NCBI GenBank assembly: GCA_022572335.1
Contig: JACZWD010000091.1
Span: forward strand, 1 to 9,856
Direction: 5' to 3'
DNA from: Pseudomonadota bacterium
GTDB lineage: Bacteria > Pseudomonadota > Alphaproteobacteria > Rhodospirillales > 2-02-FULL-58-16
Length of the DNA: 9,856 nucleotides
A model generated the notes under the pieces. That model did no database searches. It was given only the letters and a program-made list of their open reading frames with translations, and had not been told where the DNA came from. Position 1 is the stretch's first letter, and the number at the start of each line of letters is the position of its first letter. Below, piece after piece: positions 1 through 5,624 of the stretch. Made by a program: the position numbers and the translations under genes.

Positions 1-1
1 A

Positions 2-646
2 AAGCCCGATGACCCCCGCCGGAAGCCCTACCCCCCCCGCCTGGGTGAACCCGTTATCGATTATAGGGCCTGACGGCCCCGGCAGATCCACTTCGTCGTC
101 CGGAATAACGTTGTCCTCAAATTCCAGCAGGCCGAACTGGAGCCCGGTGCCGAGCAGCAGGTCCGTGATGCCGGGCCCCTCGCCGATATCGCCGCCGTCG
201 AACGGGGTGTTGAAGGCGCCGCCCGCGGCCTGCGCCGCCGCCGCCGGCCCCGCCGCCGGCGCGATGATGCCCAGATCGAACCCTTCGATGGAGGCCATCA
301 ACTGGTCAAAGGAGATGACGCTCCCGTCGGCAAGGGTCAGCGCCGGCGGCAGGTCCGTTTGGGCGAACACAAGGTAGTCCTCAAGCGTCGTGTGCCCGGT
401 GTCGCGCCAGTGCACGACAAGGTTGCCGCCGTCCTGGGTGAAGCGCAGAACCGGGTCCACGAGCCGGTAGGTCAGGCCCGCCTCCACGGAAATGGAGTCC
501 TCCGCCCCCCGTCCGGGCGAGGCAAGCTCAACCGCGGCCGCGGCCTGGGCCAACTGCACGGTCATTTCGCTGCTCTTTTCGGTGGTGGCGTCGGTCGGGG
601 CCGCTTGGTTATCGATGGGGCTGATGTTCTCGGTCGTGCCATCCAT
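2..646 (-). CDS. N-terminal part of a large LapA/RTX-type secreted adhesin (3' end outside window)
   Basis: An open frame of 215 codons runs without a stop from ATG 646-644 off the left edge; a purine-rich AGGGAAAG lies just upstream of the ATG. There is no signal peptide, as expected for a type I secretion substrate. Residues 1-55 are polar and Ala-rich. Residues about 56-118 (LVDPVLRFTQDGGNLVVHW ... LADGSVISFDQL) resemble the small beta domain near the start of many alphaproteobacterial RTX/VCBS adhesins. An Ala/Gly-rich linker follows, with P130-A-A-G133 and Q139-A-A-G142, then an acidic Gly/Pro-rich stretch (DGGDIGEGPGITDLL). LapA-type adhesins carry a di-alanine AAG site in this region that LapG cuts to release the protein. 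The repeat and C-terminal secretion parts lie outside the window, so the adhesin call is inferred from the N-terminus and the nearby type I secretion/LapG-like operon. It could be another giant T1SS-exported protein. Confidence 0.72.
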   Translation of the reverse strand, partial: MDGTTENISPIDNQAAPTDATTEKSSEMTVQLAQAAAAVELASPGRGAEDSISVEAGLTYRLVDPVLRFTQDGGNLVVHWRDTGHTTLEDYLVFAQTDLPPALTLADGSVISFDQLMASIEGFDLGIIAPAAGPAAAAQAAGGAFNTPFDGGDIGEGPGITDLLLGTGLQFGLLEFEDNVIPDDEVDLPGPSGPIIDNGFTQAGGVGLPAGVIGL

Positions 647-708
647 GGTCTTTCCCTGTCTTAACGTTGTTCGCTTTTGGCGTTACCTCCCCAAAGGTAC
701 GGCGAACG

Positions 709-732
709 CCCGGCGTACGATTGTACTCCGGG
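709..732. promoter_or_regulatory. 24-bp imperfect dyad in the adhesin leader
   Basis: The arms CCCGG (709-713) and CCGGG (728-732) enclose GTAC (715-718) and GTAC (723-726), giving near-perfect two-fold symmetry centred at 720/721. The dyad lies between the possible promoter and the adhesin start, 63-86 nt upstream of the ATG. It could be an operator for a dimeric regulator or an RNA hairpin in the leader; the sequence does not decide between them. Confidence 0.35.
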
Positions 733-798
733 CCAAATTTCATGGCGGCATTATCGACCAAGCAGACGGGCGCCGCATCCCCCGAATAGGGTATGAAT

Positions 799-827
799 AG
801 AATAATACCACAAAATATATTTGAAAA
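799..827 (-). promoter_or_regulatory. Possible sigma-70-type promoter of the adhesin gene
   Basis: On the minus strand, TTTTCA (827-822), a 17-nt spacer and TATTCT (804-799) lie in an AT-rich island (about 785-830) inside an otherwise GC-rich region. Transcription would start near 790 and leave a leader of about 145 nt before the adhesin ATG. Box matches are only moderate, so this is a candidate chosen by composition and spacing. Confidence 0.3.
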
Positions 828-864
828 CCATCCGTGTTCCACCTCATCGGCGCATGGAAGCGGG

Positions 865-914
865 ATTTTGAGGGCGCTTTGCCGCGGCCGATGGCTTCGG
901 CAGCCCTCAAAAAT
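865..914. repeat. Inverted repeat with 10-bp arms
   Basis: TTTTGAGGGC (866-875) is the exact complement of GCCCTCAAAA (903-912), with a further short GCCG/CGGC pairing inside the loop. The run of T is on the 5' side and the run of A on the 3' side on both strands, so it lacks the 3' U-run of an intrinsic terminator. The role is unknown: a hairpin or a binding site upstream of the adhesin promoter region. Confidence 0.45.
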
Positions 915-1047
915 GTCGGGAGCAAGTGTATGCCGGCATTGCACGGATGACCTTGTTATCTGATGACGGCGCAACAGGATTCTGGTATAAGAATCAATAC
1001 ATTGAGGCATATCATGAAACGGCCGGCAGGGTGTGCCGTATGTGGGA

Positions 1048-1134
1048 GGTATTCCCCAGACACCATATGTGGGGGGCGACCGGGGGTGTCCCCCCGGCTC
1101 CGGTATGCGGGGGACGCCCCCCCGGCCCCCGGCG
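1048..1134. repeat. Two diverged copies of the GC-rich palindromic repeat found downstream of manC
   Basis: The segment starting at 1048 reads GGTATTCCCCAGACACC, then CATATG-like sequence and a G-run. A second unit starts at 1085 with GGTGTCCCCCC, followed by GGTATGCGGGGGACGCCCC. Both match the order of blocks in the four tandem units at 3231-3463 (GGTGTCCCCCCGACACC, ATATGCGGGGGG, GCCCC, CCCCCGG) but with many substitutions. They look like older, decayed members of the same family. Confidence 0.6.
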
Positions 1135-1188
1135 GCGTCGCGCGCCGCTTGTGGTGCTCCAGCATCACGGCGCAGCGCGTTCTTAGTA

Positions 1189-1447
1189 CCCTCTATCACA
1201 ATAGGATGGTACGTGTGATCGTCTTTTCGCGTCTTTCGGGCAGGAAGTGCCGCGCCGGCGATGCGGGGCATCGTCAAGCGGCGCTGACGCCCCCAAAAGG
1301 CGCGAAATACGACCCTTCGGGCGGCCATGGGCGGCCATCGGACGTCGTCGCGCGGCTCTCGTGATGGGTCCCCATCACTTCGAACCGCGCTCCTAGCCGA
1401 ATGGCCACCCATGGCCGTCACCCGTGTCATCCTATTGTGATAGAGGG
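1189..1447. mobile_element. Candidate MITE, 259 bp, 20-bp perfect terminal inverted repeats, TA-flanked
   Basis: CCCTCTATCACAATAGGATG (1189-1208) is exactly reverse-complemented at 1428-1447. Each end is flanked by TA (1187-1188, 1448-1449), and the symmetry continues one further pair on each side in AG-TA/TA-CT. TA duplication is the hallmark of IS630/Tc1-mariner-type insertion. There is no transposase inside. The interior is almost wholly two extended imperfect palindromes: 1219-1313 (apical CGATGC-GGG-GCATCG at 1259-1273) and 1320-1419 (apical GTGATGGG-TC-CCCATCAC at 1361-1378, outer arms 1320-1341/1397-1419). This fits a non-autonomous element. Assignment to the IS630 type rests only on the TA flanks; no parent element is visible. 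Confidence 0.55.
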
Positions 1448-1595
1448 TACTGGCCGGAAACCTCGCAAGACCGTCGCATAACGTAAGAATCTCTGGGGCA
1501 GGACACTGACCGAATGACCGCCCATGGCCGTCACCCGTGTCATCCTATTATGATAGAGGGTACTGGCTGAAAACCTCGCAATGCCGTCGTATCGG
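1393..1595. repeat. Diverged tandem duplication of about 87 bp at 113-bp spacing
   Basis: Positions 1393-1479 and 1506-1592 align without gaps with about ten differences. Each copy contains a right-end MITE repeat (1428-1447 and 1541-1560; the second has one G-to-A change), some 35 bp of inner sequence and about 30 bp beyond the TA flank. Because the copies extend past the element end, the duplication probably happened after insertion, or the repeat unit is larger than the element inferred here. Confidence 0.7.
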
Positions 1596-1611
1596 TGCAA
1601 TTTAACTGATA

Positions 1612-1660
1612 AAAGCCACTGGTATCCCGTAGCAAACGCTTTGTTTCTACGATTGGCTTT
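1612..1660. other. Hairpin upstream of manC
   Basis: AAAGCCA (1612-1618) pairs with TGGCTTT (1654-1660). Inside are CGTAG (1628-1632)/CTACG (1647-1651) and CAAA (1633-1636)/TTTG (1640-1643) around a three-base loop. It lies about 93 nt before the manC start in a less GC-rich stretch. It may be a leader hairpin, a terminator-like relic or part of an old element; no riboswitch class is recognised. Confidence 0.35.
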
Positions 1661-1684
1661 GCGGAGCAACACAAAATCAAAGAC

Positions 1685-1713
1685 TTGCGCGTATTTTGGG
1701 CCGACCCTAAGGA
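1685..1713 (+). promoter_or_regulatory. Weak candidate promoter of manC
   Basis: TTGCGC (1685-1690), a 17-nt spacer and TAAGGA (1708-1713) lie about 40 nt before the manC ATG. Spacing is ideal but the -10 match is poor. It is listed because it is the best pair in the immediate upstream region. Confidence 0.18.
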
Positions 1714-1752
1714 ACGAAATGTCGGAGCCGGAACATTAGGTAGGGGGAATTA

Positions 1753-3195
1753 ATGCCAGAGGTTGTCTATCCCGTCGTTCTCTCCGGGGGCGCCGGCACC
1801 CGGTTGTGGCCCGTATCGCGGACCCTCTATCCCAAACAGTTGCTGCCCCTCGTCTCCGAGCGGACCATGCTGCAGGAGTCGGTGCGGCGGGTGGCGGGCA
1901 AGGGGTTCGCGCCGCCCGTGGTGGTGTGCAACGAAGAGCACCGCTTTCTCATCGCCGGGCAGTTGCGCGAACTGGACATCGCGCCGTCGAAGATGGTGCT
2001 CGAGCCGGGCGGGCGCAACACGGCGCCGGCCGCCGCGGTGGCCGCCCTTTTGTTGGCCGGGGACGACCCGGACGCGATGATGCTTTTGCTCCCCTCGGAT
2101 CATGTCATCGAGGACGTTCCCCGGTTCCTGGCGGCGGTTGAGAGCGGCGCCGGCGCGGCCGGCCAGGGCGCCCTGGTCATGTTCGGGGTCCCGCCAACGG
2201 GGCCGGAAACCGGATACGGCTACATCCGCCGCGGCGCCCCGTACGACGGTGCCGAGGGATGCTTCCGCGTCGCCCGTTTCGTTGAAAAACCGGACCTGGA
2301 AGAGGCGCGCCGGTTGGTGGGCGCCGGCGATTACCACTGGAACAGCGGCATTTTCCTGGTCCGGGCCGGGCGGTATCTGGAAGAGCTGGAGCGCCTGAAG
2401 CCGGAAATGCTCGAGTACTGTCGCAGGGCGGTCGCGGACGCCGTGGAGGAGCAGGGCTGTTTGCGCCTGGACGGCGGCGCGTTCGCCAAGATCGAGCCCC
2501 TGTCCATCGACTACGCGGTGATGGAGCACACCGAGAGAGCGGCGGTCGTTCCCGTGGACATGGGATGGGCCGACGTGGGCTCGTGGTCCGCGTTGTGGGA
2601 GATGGGGGCCAAGGACGGCGACGGGAACGTGACCCTGGGAGACGTCATCGCCCACGACACCAGGGATTCCTACATCCGCAGCGACGGCCGGCTGGTCGCC
2701 GCCCTGGGCCTGGAGAACGTGGTGGTGGTGGCCACCGACGACGTCGTCCTGGTGATGTCCCGGGACATGGCCCAGGACGTCCGCAAGGTCGTGGAGGACG
2801 TGGAGAGGGCCGGGCGTACGGAGCACGCCGTGCATTCCAAGGTCTATCGGCCTTGGGGGTATTACCAGAGCATCGATGCCGGAGACCGCTTCCAGGTCAA
2901 GCGCCTACACGTCGATCCGGGGCAAAAGCTCAGCCTCCAGATGCATCACCACCGGGCGGAACACTGGGTTGTCGTCAACGGCACGGCCAAGGTCACACGC
3001 GGCGACGAAACCGTTCTCGTGCACGAAAACGAATCCATCTACCTCCCGCTGGGGGTGAAACATGCCCTGGAAAATCCCGGCGACACGCCTTTGCTCGTGA
3101 TCGAGGTGCAATCGGGGGACTACCTGGGCGAAGACGATATCGTCCGCTTTGAGGACCGCTACGGGCGTGCGCCCGCGGCCAAGACGGACGATTGA
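1753..3195 (+). CDS. manC: Mannose-1-phosphate guanylyltransferase / mannose-6-phosphate isomerase (bifunctional, type II)
   Basis: This cytoplasmic enzyme interconverts fructose-6-P and mannose-6-P and makes GDP-mannose from mannose-1-P and GTP, the precursor for mannose-, fucose- and rhamnose-containing exopolysaccharide or LPS. The 480 residues match the family's usual length. The nucleotidyltransferase domain is at about 5-290: SGGAGTRLWPVSR (11-23) with PKQ (27-29) is the pyrophosphorylase signature, FVEKP (176-180) the substrate-site motif, and NSGIF (197-201) is also present. The C-terminal cupin isomerase domain is at about 355-470: QMHHHRAEHW (396-405) holds the metal-binding His residues, with EVQSGDYLGEDDI near 451-463. 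The ATG is preceded by AGGGGG (about 1743-1748), a strong ribosome site. It stands alone on the plus strand, divergent from the adhesin gene and convergent with the secretion operon, and both flanks carry copies of the same palindromic repeat. Homologues are called xanB, algA, cpsB or manC; the polymer served here is unknown. Confidence 0.95.
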   Translation: MPEVVYPVVLSGGAGTRLWPVSRTLYPKQLLPLVSERTMLQESVRRVAGKGFAPPVVVCNEEHRFLIAGQLRELDIAPSKMVLEPGGRNTAPAAAVAALLLAGDDPDAMMLLLPSDHVIEDVPRFLAAVESGAGAAGQGALVMFGVPPTGPETGYGYIRRGAPYDGAEGCFRVARFVEKPDLEEARRLVGAGDYHWNSGIFLVRAGRYLEELERLKPEMLEYCRRAVADAVEEQGCLRLDGGAFAKIEPLSIDYAVMEHTERAAVVPVDMGWADVGSWSALWEMGAKDGDGNVTLGDVIAHDTRDSYIRSDGRLVAALGLENVVVVATDDVVLVMSRDMAQDVRKVVEDVERAGRTEHAVHSKVYRPWGYYQSIDAGDRFQVKRLHVDPGQKLSLQMHHHRAEHWVVVNGTAKVTRGDETVLVHENESIYLPLGVKHALENPGDTPLLVIEVQSGDYLGEDDIVRFEDRYGRAPAAKTDD

Positions 3196-3548
3196 CCGGC
3201 GATCCGTTTCGCCCGGGGGGCCGGCCGGGAGGTGTCCCCCCGACACCATATGCGGGGGGCGCCCCGCGACCCCCGGGGGGCCGGCCGGGGGGTGTCCCCC
3301 CGACACCGAATGCGGGGGCGCCCCGCGACCCCCGGGGTTGCCGCCGGGGGGTGTCCCCCCGACACCGAATGCGGGGGGCGCCCCGCGACCCCCGGGGGGC
3401 CGGCCGGGGGGTGTCCCCCCGACACCGAATGCGGGGGGCGCCCCGCGACCCCCGGGGTTGCCGTGGGACCCCACGTCCGGTCGATGCACGCGTTGCGGTT
3501 TTGATGTCGGCGTCGGATGTCGGCGCGCCCGATCGGCGGGACGACCGC
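3196..3548. other. Convergent intergenic region
   Basis: Between the ends of manC (+) and the HD-GYP-like gene (-). Most of it is the palindromic repeat array listed separately. The remainder (3476-3548) holds a short direct repeat of GATGTCGGCG (near 3503 and 3516) and no intrinsic terminator with a clear U-run. The hairpin-rich array itself may stop transcription from both sides. Confidence 0.5.
3231..3463. repeat. Four head-to-tail copies of a 60-bp GC-rich palindromic repeat
   Basis: Units start at 3231, 3291, 3350 and 3410 (60, 59 and 60 bp, last one partial). Each contains GGTGTCCCCCCGACACC, which can form a GGTGTC/GACACC stem, then ATATG or GAATG, then GCGGGGGGCGCCCCGC, which forms a second GCGGGG/CCCCGC stem, then CCCCCGGGG and a variable CCGGCCGG or TTGCCGCC link. 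Units differ at few positions: the first has ATATGC where the others have GAATGC, and links alternate between two types. A further hairpin CGTGGG-AC-CCCACG (3462-3475) closes the array. There are no unique spacers. It resembles a REP/BIME-like intergenic repeat, and diverged copies lie at 1048-1134. Confidence 0.85.
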
Positions 3549-5624
3549 TCACGCCGTGGGGGCGTGCCTTTTTTCCGCCATGGGGGCCTGGGGTTCCGCC
3601 TCGTCCGCGTACGCGCGCAGGGCCGCGACCACCTTCGGATCGTACTTTCCGGGGTTGTCTTCGAGGATTTTCACGGCTTCTGCACTGGATATGGTGGGGC
3701 GGTAGACGCGCGGTTCGATGCGCGCGCAGTACACGTCCGAGACGCCGATGACACGCCCGAGCAGGTTGATCGCGTCGCCCTGCAAAGCCCTCGGGTACCC
3801 CGTACCGTCAAGGCGTTCGTGCATCTGCGCGACCGTCTCGCACACCGGCAGGCCGAAGTCGATGTCCTTCAGGGTCGCCTCGAGGTGTTCGATGTGGCCC
3901 TTGAGGATTTCCATTTCGTCGGGCAGGAGCCTGGATTCCTTGGCCAGGATCTCCCGGGGGATCGACAGTTTCCCGATCTGGGACAGGTCGGCCGCCATCT
4001 CCAGGGCCGCGATGTCCTCCGCCGACAGGGACAGCCGGCGGCCGATTTCCCCGCAGACCCTGCCCACGCGGCGGGAATGACCGGCCAGATAGGGGTCGTG
4101 CATTTCGATGGTGTGGACAAGGGCCGCCACCGTGGCCCGGCCCGCCTTCTCCAGTTTCTGCTGCTGTGCGATGATCTCGGTGACGTCGCGGGCGACGGAG
4201 ACGATCCCGATCACATCCCCGTCATCGTTGCGCAAGGGGGCCTTCGAAACGGTGAGGAAACGTTTTTCCGAAAGCACCTCGAGCTCTTCGTCGGTGACCG
4301 TGACGCGGCCTGTGGCCAGCACTTTTTCGTCGGACACGCTTAAGCGCTCAGCCGCCGCGGGACCGAAGATCGCCGCGTCGTCGCGGCCGACAACCTCCAC
4401 CACCTCGCGCCCCACCGCACGGGCGAAAGCGGGGTTGGCGTAGATATAGGTGCCGGCCAGGTCCTTGAGGCCGATGCGTTCCTCGATGGAGTCGTTGATG
4501 CTGTCGAGAAGGCGGCGCTGGGCTTGGATCTGCGACGCCAGCTCGTGATATTGAACGGCCAGGGCCCGGTTGTCCTCGCCGACCTGCCGCCACCAGACGG
4601 CGACAAAGGCCGCCGCCACCAGTACCGTCGTCAACAGCGCCAGGCCGCCGCCGACCACGCGGTAGGTCGTCATCGGTGAAAGGGCGGTCACCTGGTCCAC
4701 CTCCTGCACCACCAGCCAGGGCGTCTGGGTGACCGCGGCGCCGGCCGAAAACACGGCCGTGTCGCCGCCAAGGCTCATCCGCCGGGCAAAGAGAAGGGGT
4801 CCCGAATTCGCCGGTACGTCGGCGCCTGGGATCGGACGCAGATGGGGCCGGCCCGATGGGTCCACCGCCTCGGCGCCGGCCGCCGTGACCTGAACCAGGC
4901 GGGTCCGTTCCCCCGTCTCGGCAAGGGGGCTTGGTGCGAGAACGCCGGCAAGCTTTTCGTTGGCGGGAACGGTGATCAGCAGGACGCCGACGGTCCGCCC
5001 GGCCGCCTCGGCGTCGACCGTTTGCGGCGCGGTGAGGGGGAACAGGATGTCCAGCGCCAAGCCGTCTTCGGTGACGCGCAACGGCAATACCGTTCGCCGG
5101 CCGGTTTGGTAAACGGTCTGCGCCGCGCTCCTCTGGGAGGGGATGAGGCTGGGCGCGGATGCGTTCGCCAGGTAGGCTTGGCCGTTGAGTCCGATGAGGT
5201 AGGCCCCGGCGATACCGCTCTGCTCCGCGAAATCGGTTACGACGAGCTGCATGTAGGGGAGCTGGTCCCGCAGGGGGCGGGAAAGCGAACCGCTCCCGCC
5301 CTCGAGACCGGCCTCGGCCGCGAACAACCTTAACAGGCCGCTTTCGGTCAGCCGCGTCGCAAGCTGGGCCACGCCCTCAAGCCAGGTGGCGAAGACCTCG
5401 GCGCGTGCCGTGGCGGTGATTTCAACCCGGTGCTGAACCCCGGCGACAAGCTCTTCTTCCCGGTTTTGCACCATCAGGACAAGGACCAGGACCGCCACCG
5501 CGACCAGCCCCGCGATCACGGCCGCGCCGCGCAAGACCATCCGCTTGACGTTGGGCCGGGCCTGCCCGAGGGCACGACCGGAGATCAGGTCCTTGACATC
5601 GGGACCGGTTGCAACCCCTGCCAT
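3549..5624 (-). CDS. Membrane receptor: dCache-like periplasmic domain, PAS, degenerate HD-GYP domain
   Basis: Residue numbers count from the GTG at 5627; ATG 5624 is preferred because it overlaps the upstream stop as TGATG and has GGGGGA nearby. TM1 is about 31-53 and TM2 about 325-346. The roughly 270-residue periplasmic loop looks like a dCache sensor (late motif TQTPWLVVQEV, 301-310). A PAS domain spans about 375-485 and an HD-GYP-like domain about 498-672. HD-GYP proteins hydrolyse c-di-GMP at a two- or three-metal site. Here H517, K553, H578, H603, D631 and G610-Y-P612 are kept, but the defining His-Asp pair is S549-Q550 (ADLSQIGK), the first His of HHE is M602, and the second Asp of the DvxDA motif is C634. 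Catalysis is therefore unlikely, and binding of c-di-GMP or a partner more likely. As last gene of the T1SS/LapG-like operon it occupies the place of LapD, with which it shares topology but not domains. No HAMP, GGDEF or EAL is seen. Confidence 0.85.
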   Translation of the reverse strand: MAGVATGPDVKDLISGRALGQARPNVKRMVLRGAAVIAGLVAVAVLVLVLMVQNREEELVAGVQHRVEITATARAEVFATWLEGVAQLATRLTESGLLRLFAAEAGLEGGSGSLSRPLRDQLPYMQLVVTDFAEQSGIAGAYLIGLNGQAYLANASAPSLIPSQRSAAQTVYQTGRRTVLPLRVTEDGLALDILFPLTAPQTVDAEAAGRTVGVLLITVPANEKLAGVLAPSPLAETGERTRLVQVTAAGAEAVDPSGRPHLRPIPGADVPANSGPLLFARRMSLGGDTAVFSAGAAVTQTPWLVVQEVDQVTALSPMTTYRVVGGGLALLTTVLVAAAFVAVWWRQVGEDNRALAVQYHELASQIQAQRRLLDSINDSIEERIGLKDLAGTYIYANPAFARAVGREVVEVVGRDDAAIFGPAAAERLSVSDEKVLATGRVTVTDEELEVLSEKRFLTVSKAPLRNDDGDVIGIVSVARDVTEIIAQQQKLEKAGRATVAALVHTIEMHDPYLAGHSRRVGRVCGEIGRRLSLSAEDIAALEMAADLSQIGKLSIPREILAKESRLLPDEMEILKGHIEHLEATLKDIDFGLPVCETVAQMHERLDGTGYPRALQGDAINLLGRVIGVSDVYCARIEPRVYRPTISSAEAVKILEDNPGKYDPKVVAALRAYADEAEPQAPMAEKRHAPTA

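Larger units (their letters stand above)
647..1752. other. 1.1 kb divergent intergenic region without a supportable gene
   Basis: This lies between the divergent adhesin and manC starts. It holds the promoter candidate, dyads, palindromic repeats and MITE listed separately. Open frames here (for example 609-1430 minus, 963-1364 plus) run through palindromic repeats, have low-complexity Gly/Pro/Arg-rich translations, lack convincing ribosome sites and match no family I recognise. Positions 915-1047 show nothing further that I can name. Confidence 0.6.

Noticed and set aside
865..914. Intrinsic terminator
   Set aside because: The stem is good but neither strand has a U-run after the 3' arm; the T-run is on the 5' side.
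963..1364. Plus-strand frame with CxxC-like residues (CAVCGRYSPDTICGG)
   Set aside because: The Cys-rich part is the translated palindromic repeat, seen also at 3231-3463; no ribosome site supports it.
609..1430. 273-codon minus-strand frame reaching from the MITE into the adhesin gene
   Set aside because: It runs through several palindromic repeats and overlaps the adhesin start; the translation is low-complexity and matches nothing.
1750..2835. 361-codon open frame on the minus strand across manC
   Set aside because: It lies wholly antisense to manC, is His/Arg/Gly-rich, has no family motif, and is the mirror frame expected of a GC-rich gene.
3231..3463. CRISPR array
   Set aside because: The units follow one another without unique spacers, and no cas gene is nearby.
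4080..4250. Missing GGDEF or EAL domain in the receptor
   Set aside because: I looked for GGDEF and EAL motifs throughout the 692 residues; only PAS and HD-GYP-like sequence is present, so calling it LapD would be wrong.
3149..4343. Overlapping plus-strand frames downstream of manC with Pro/Gly repeats
   Set aside because: They translate the 60-bp DNA repeat and then the antisense of the receptor gene.
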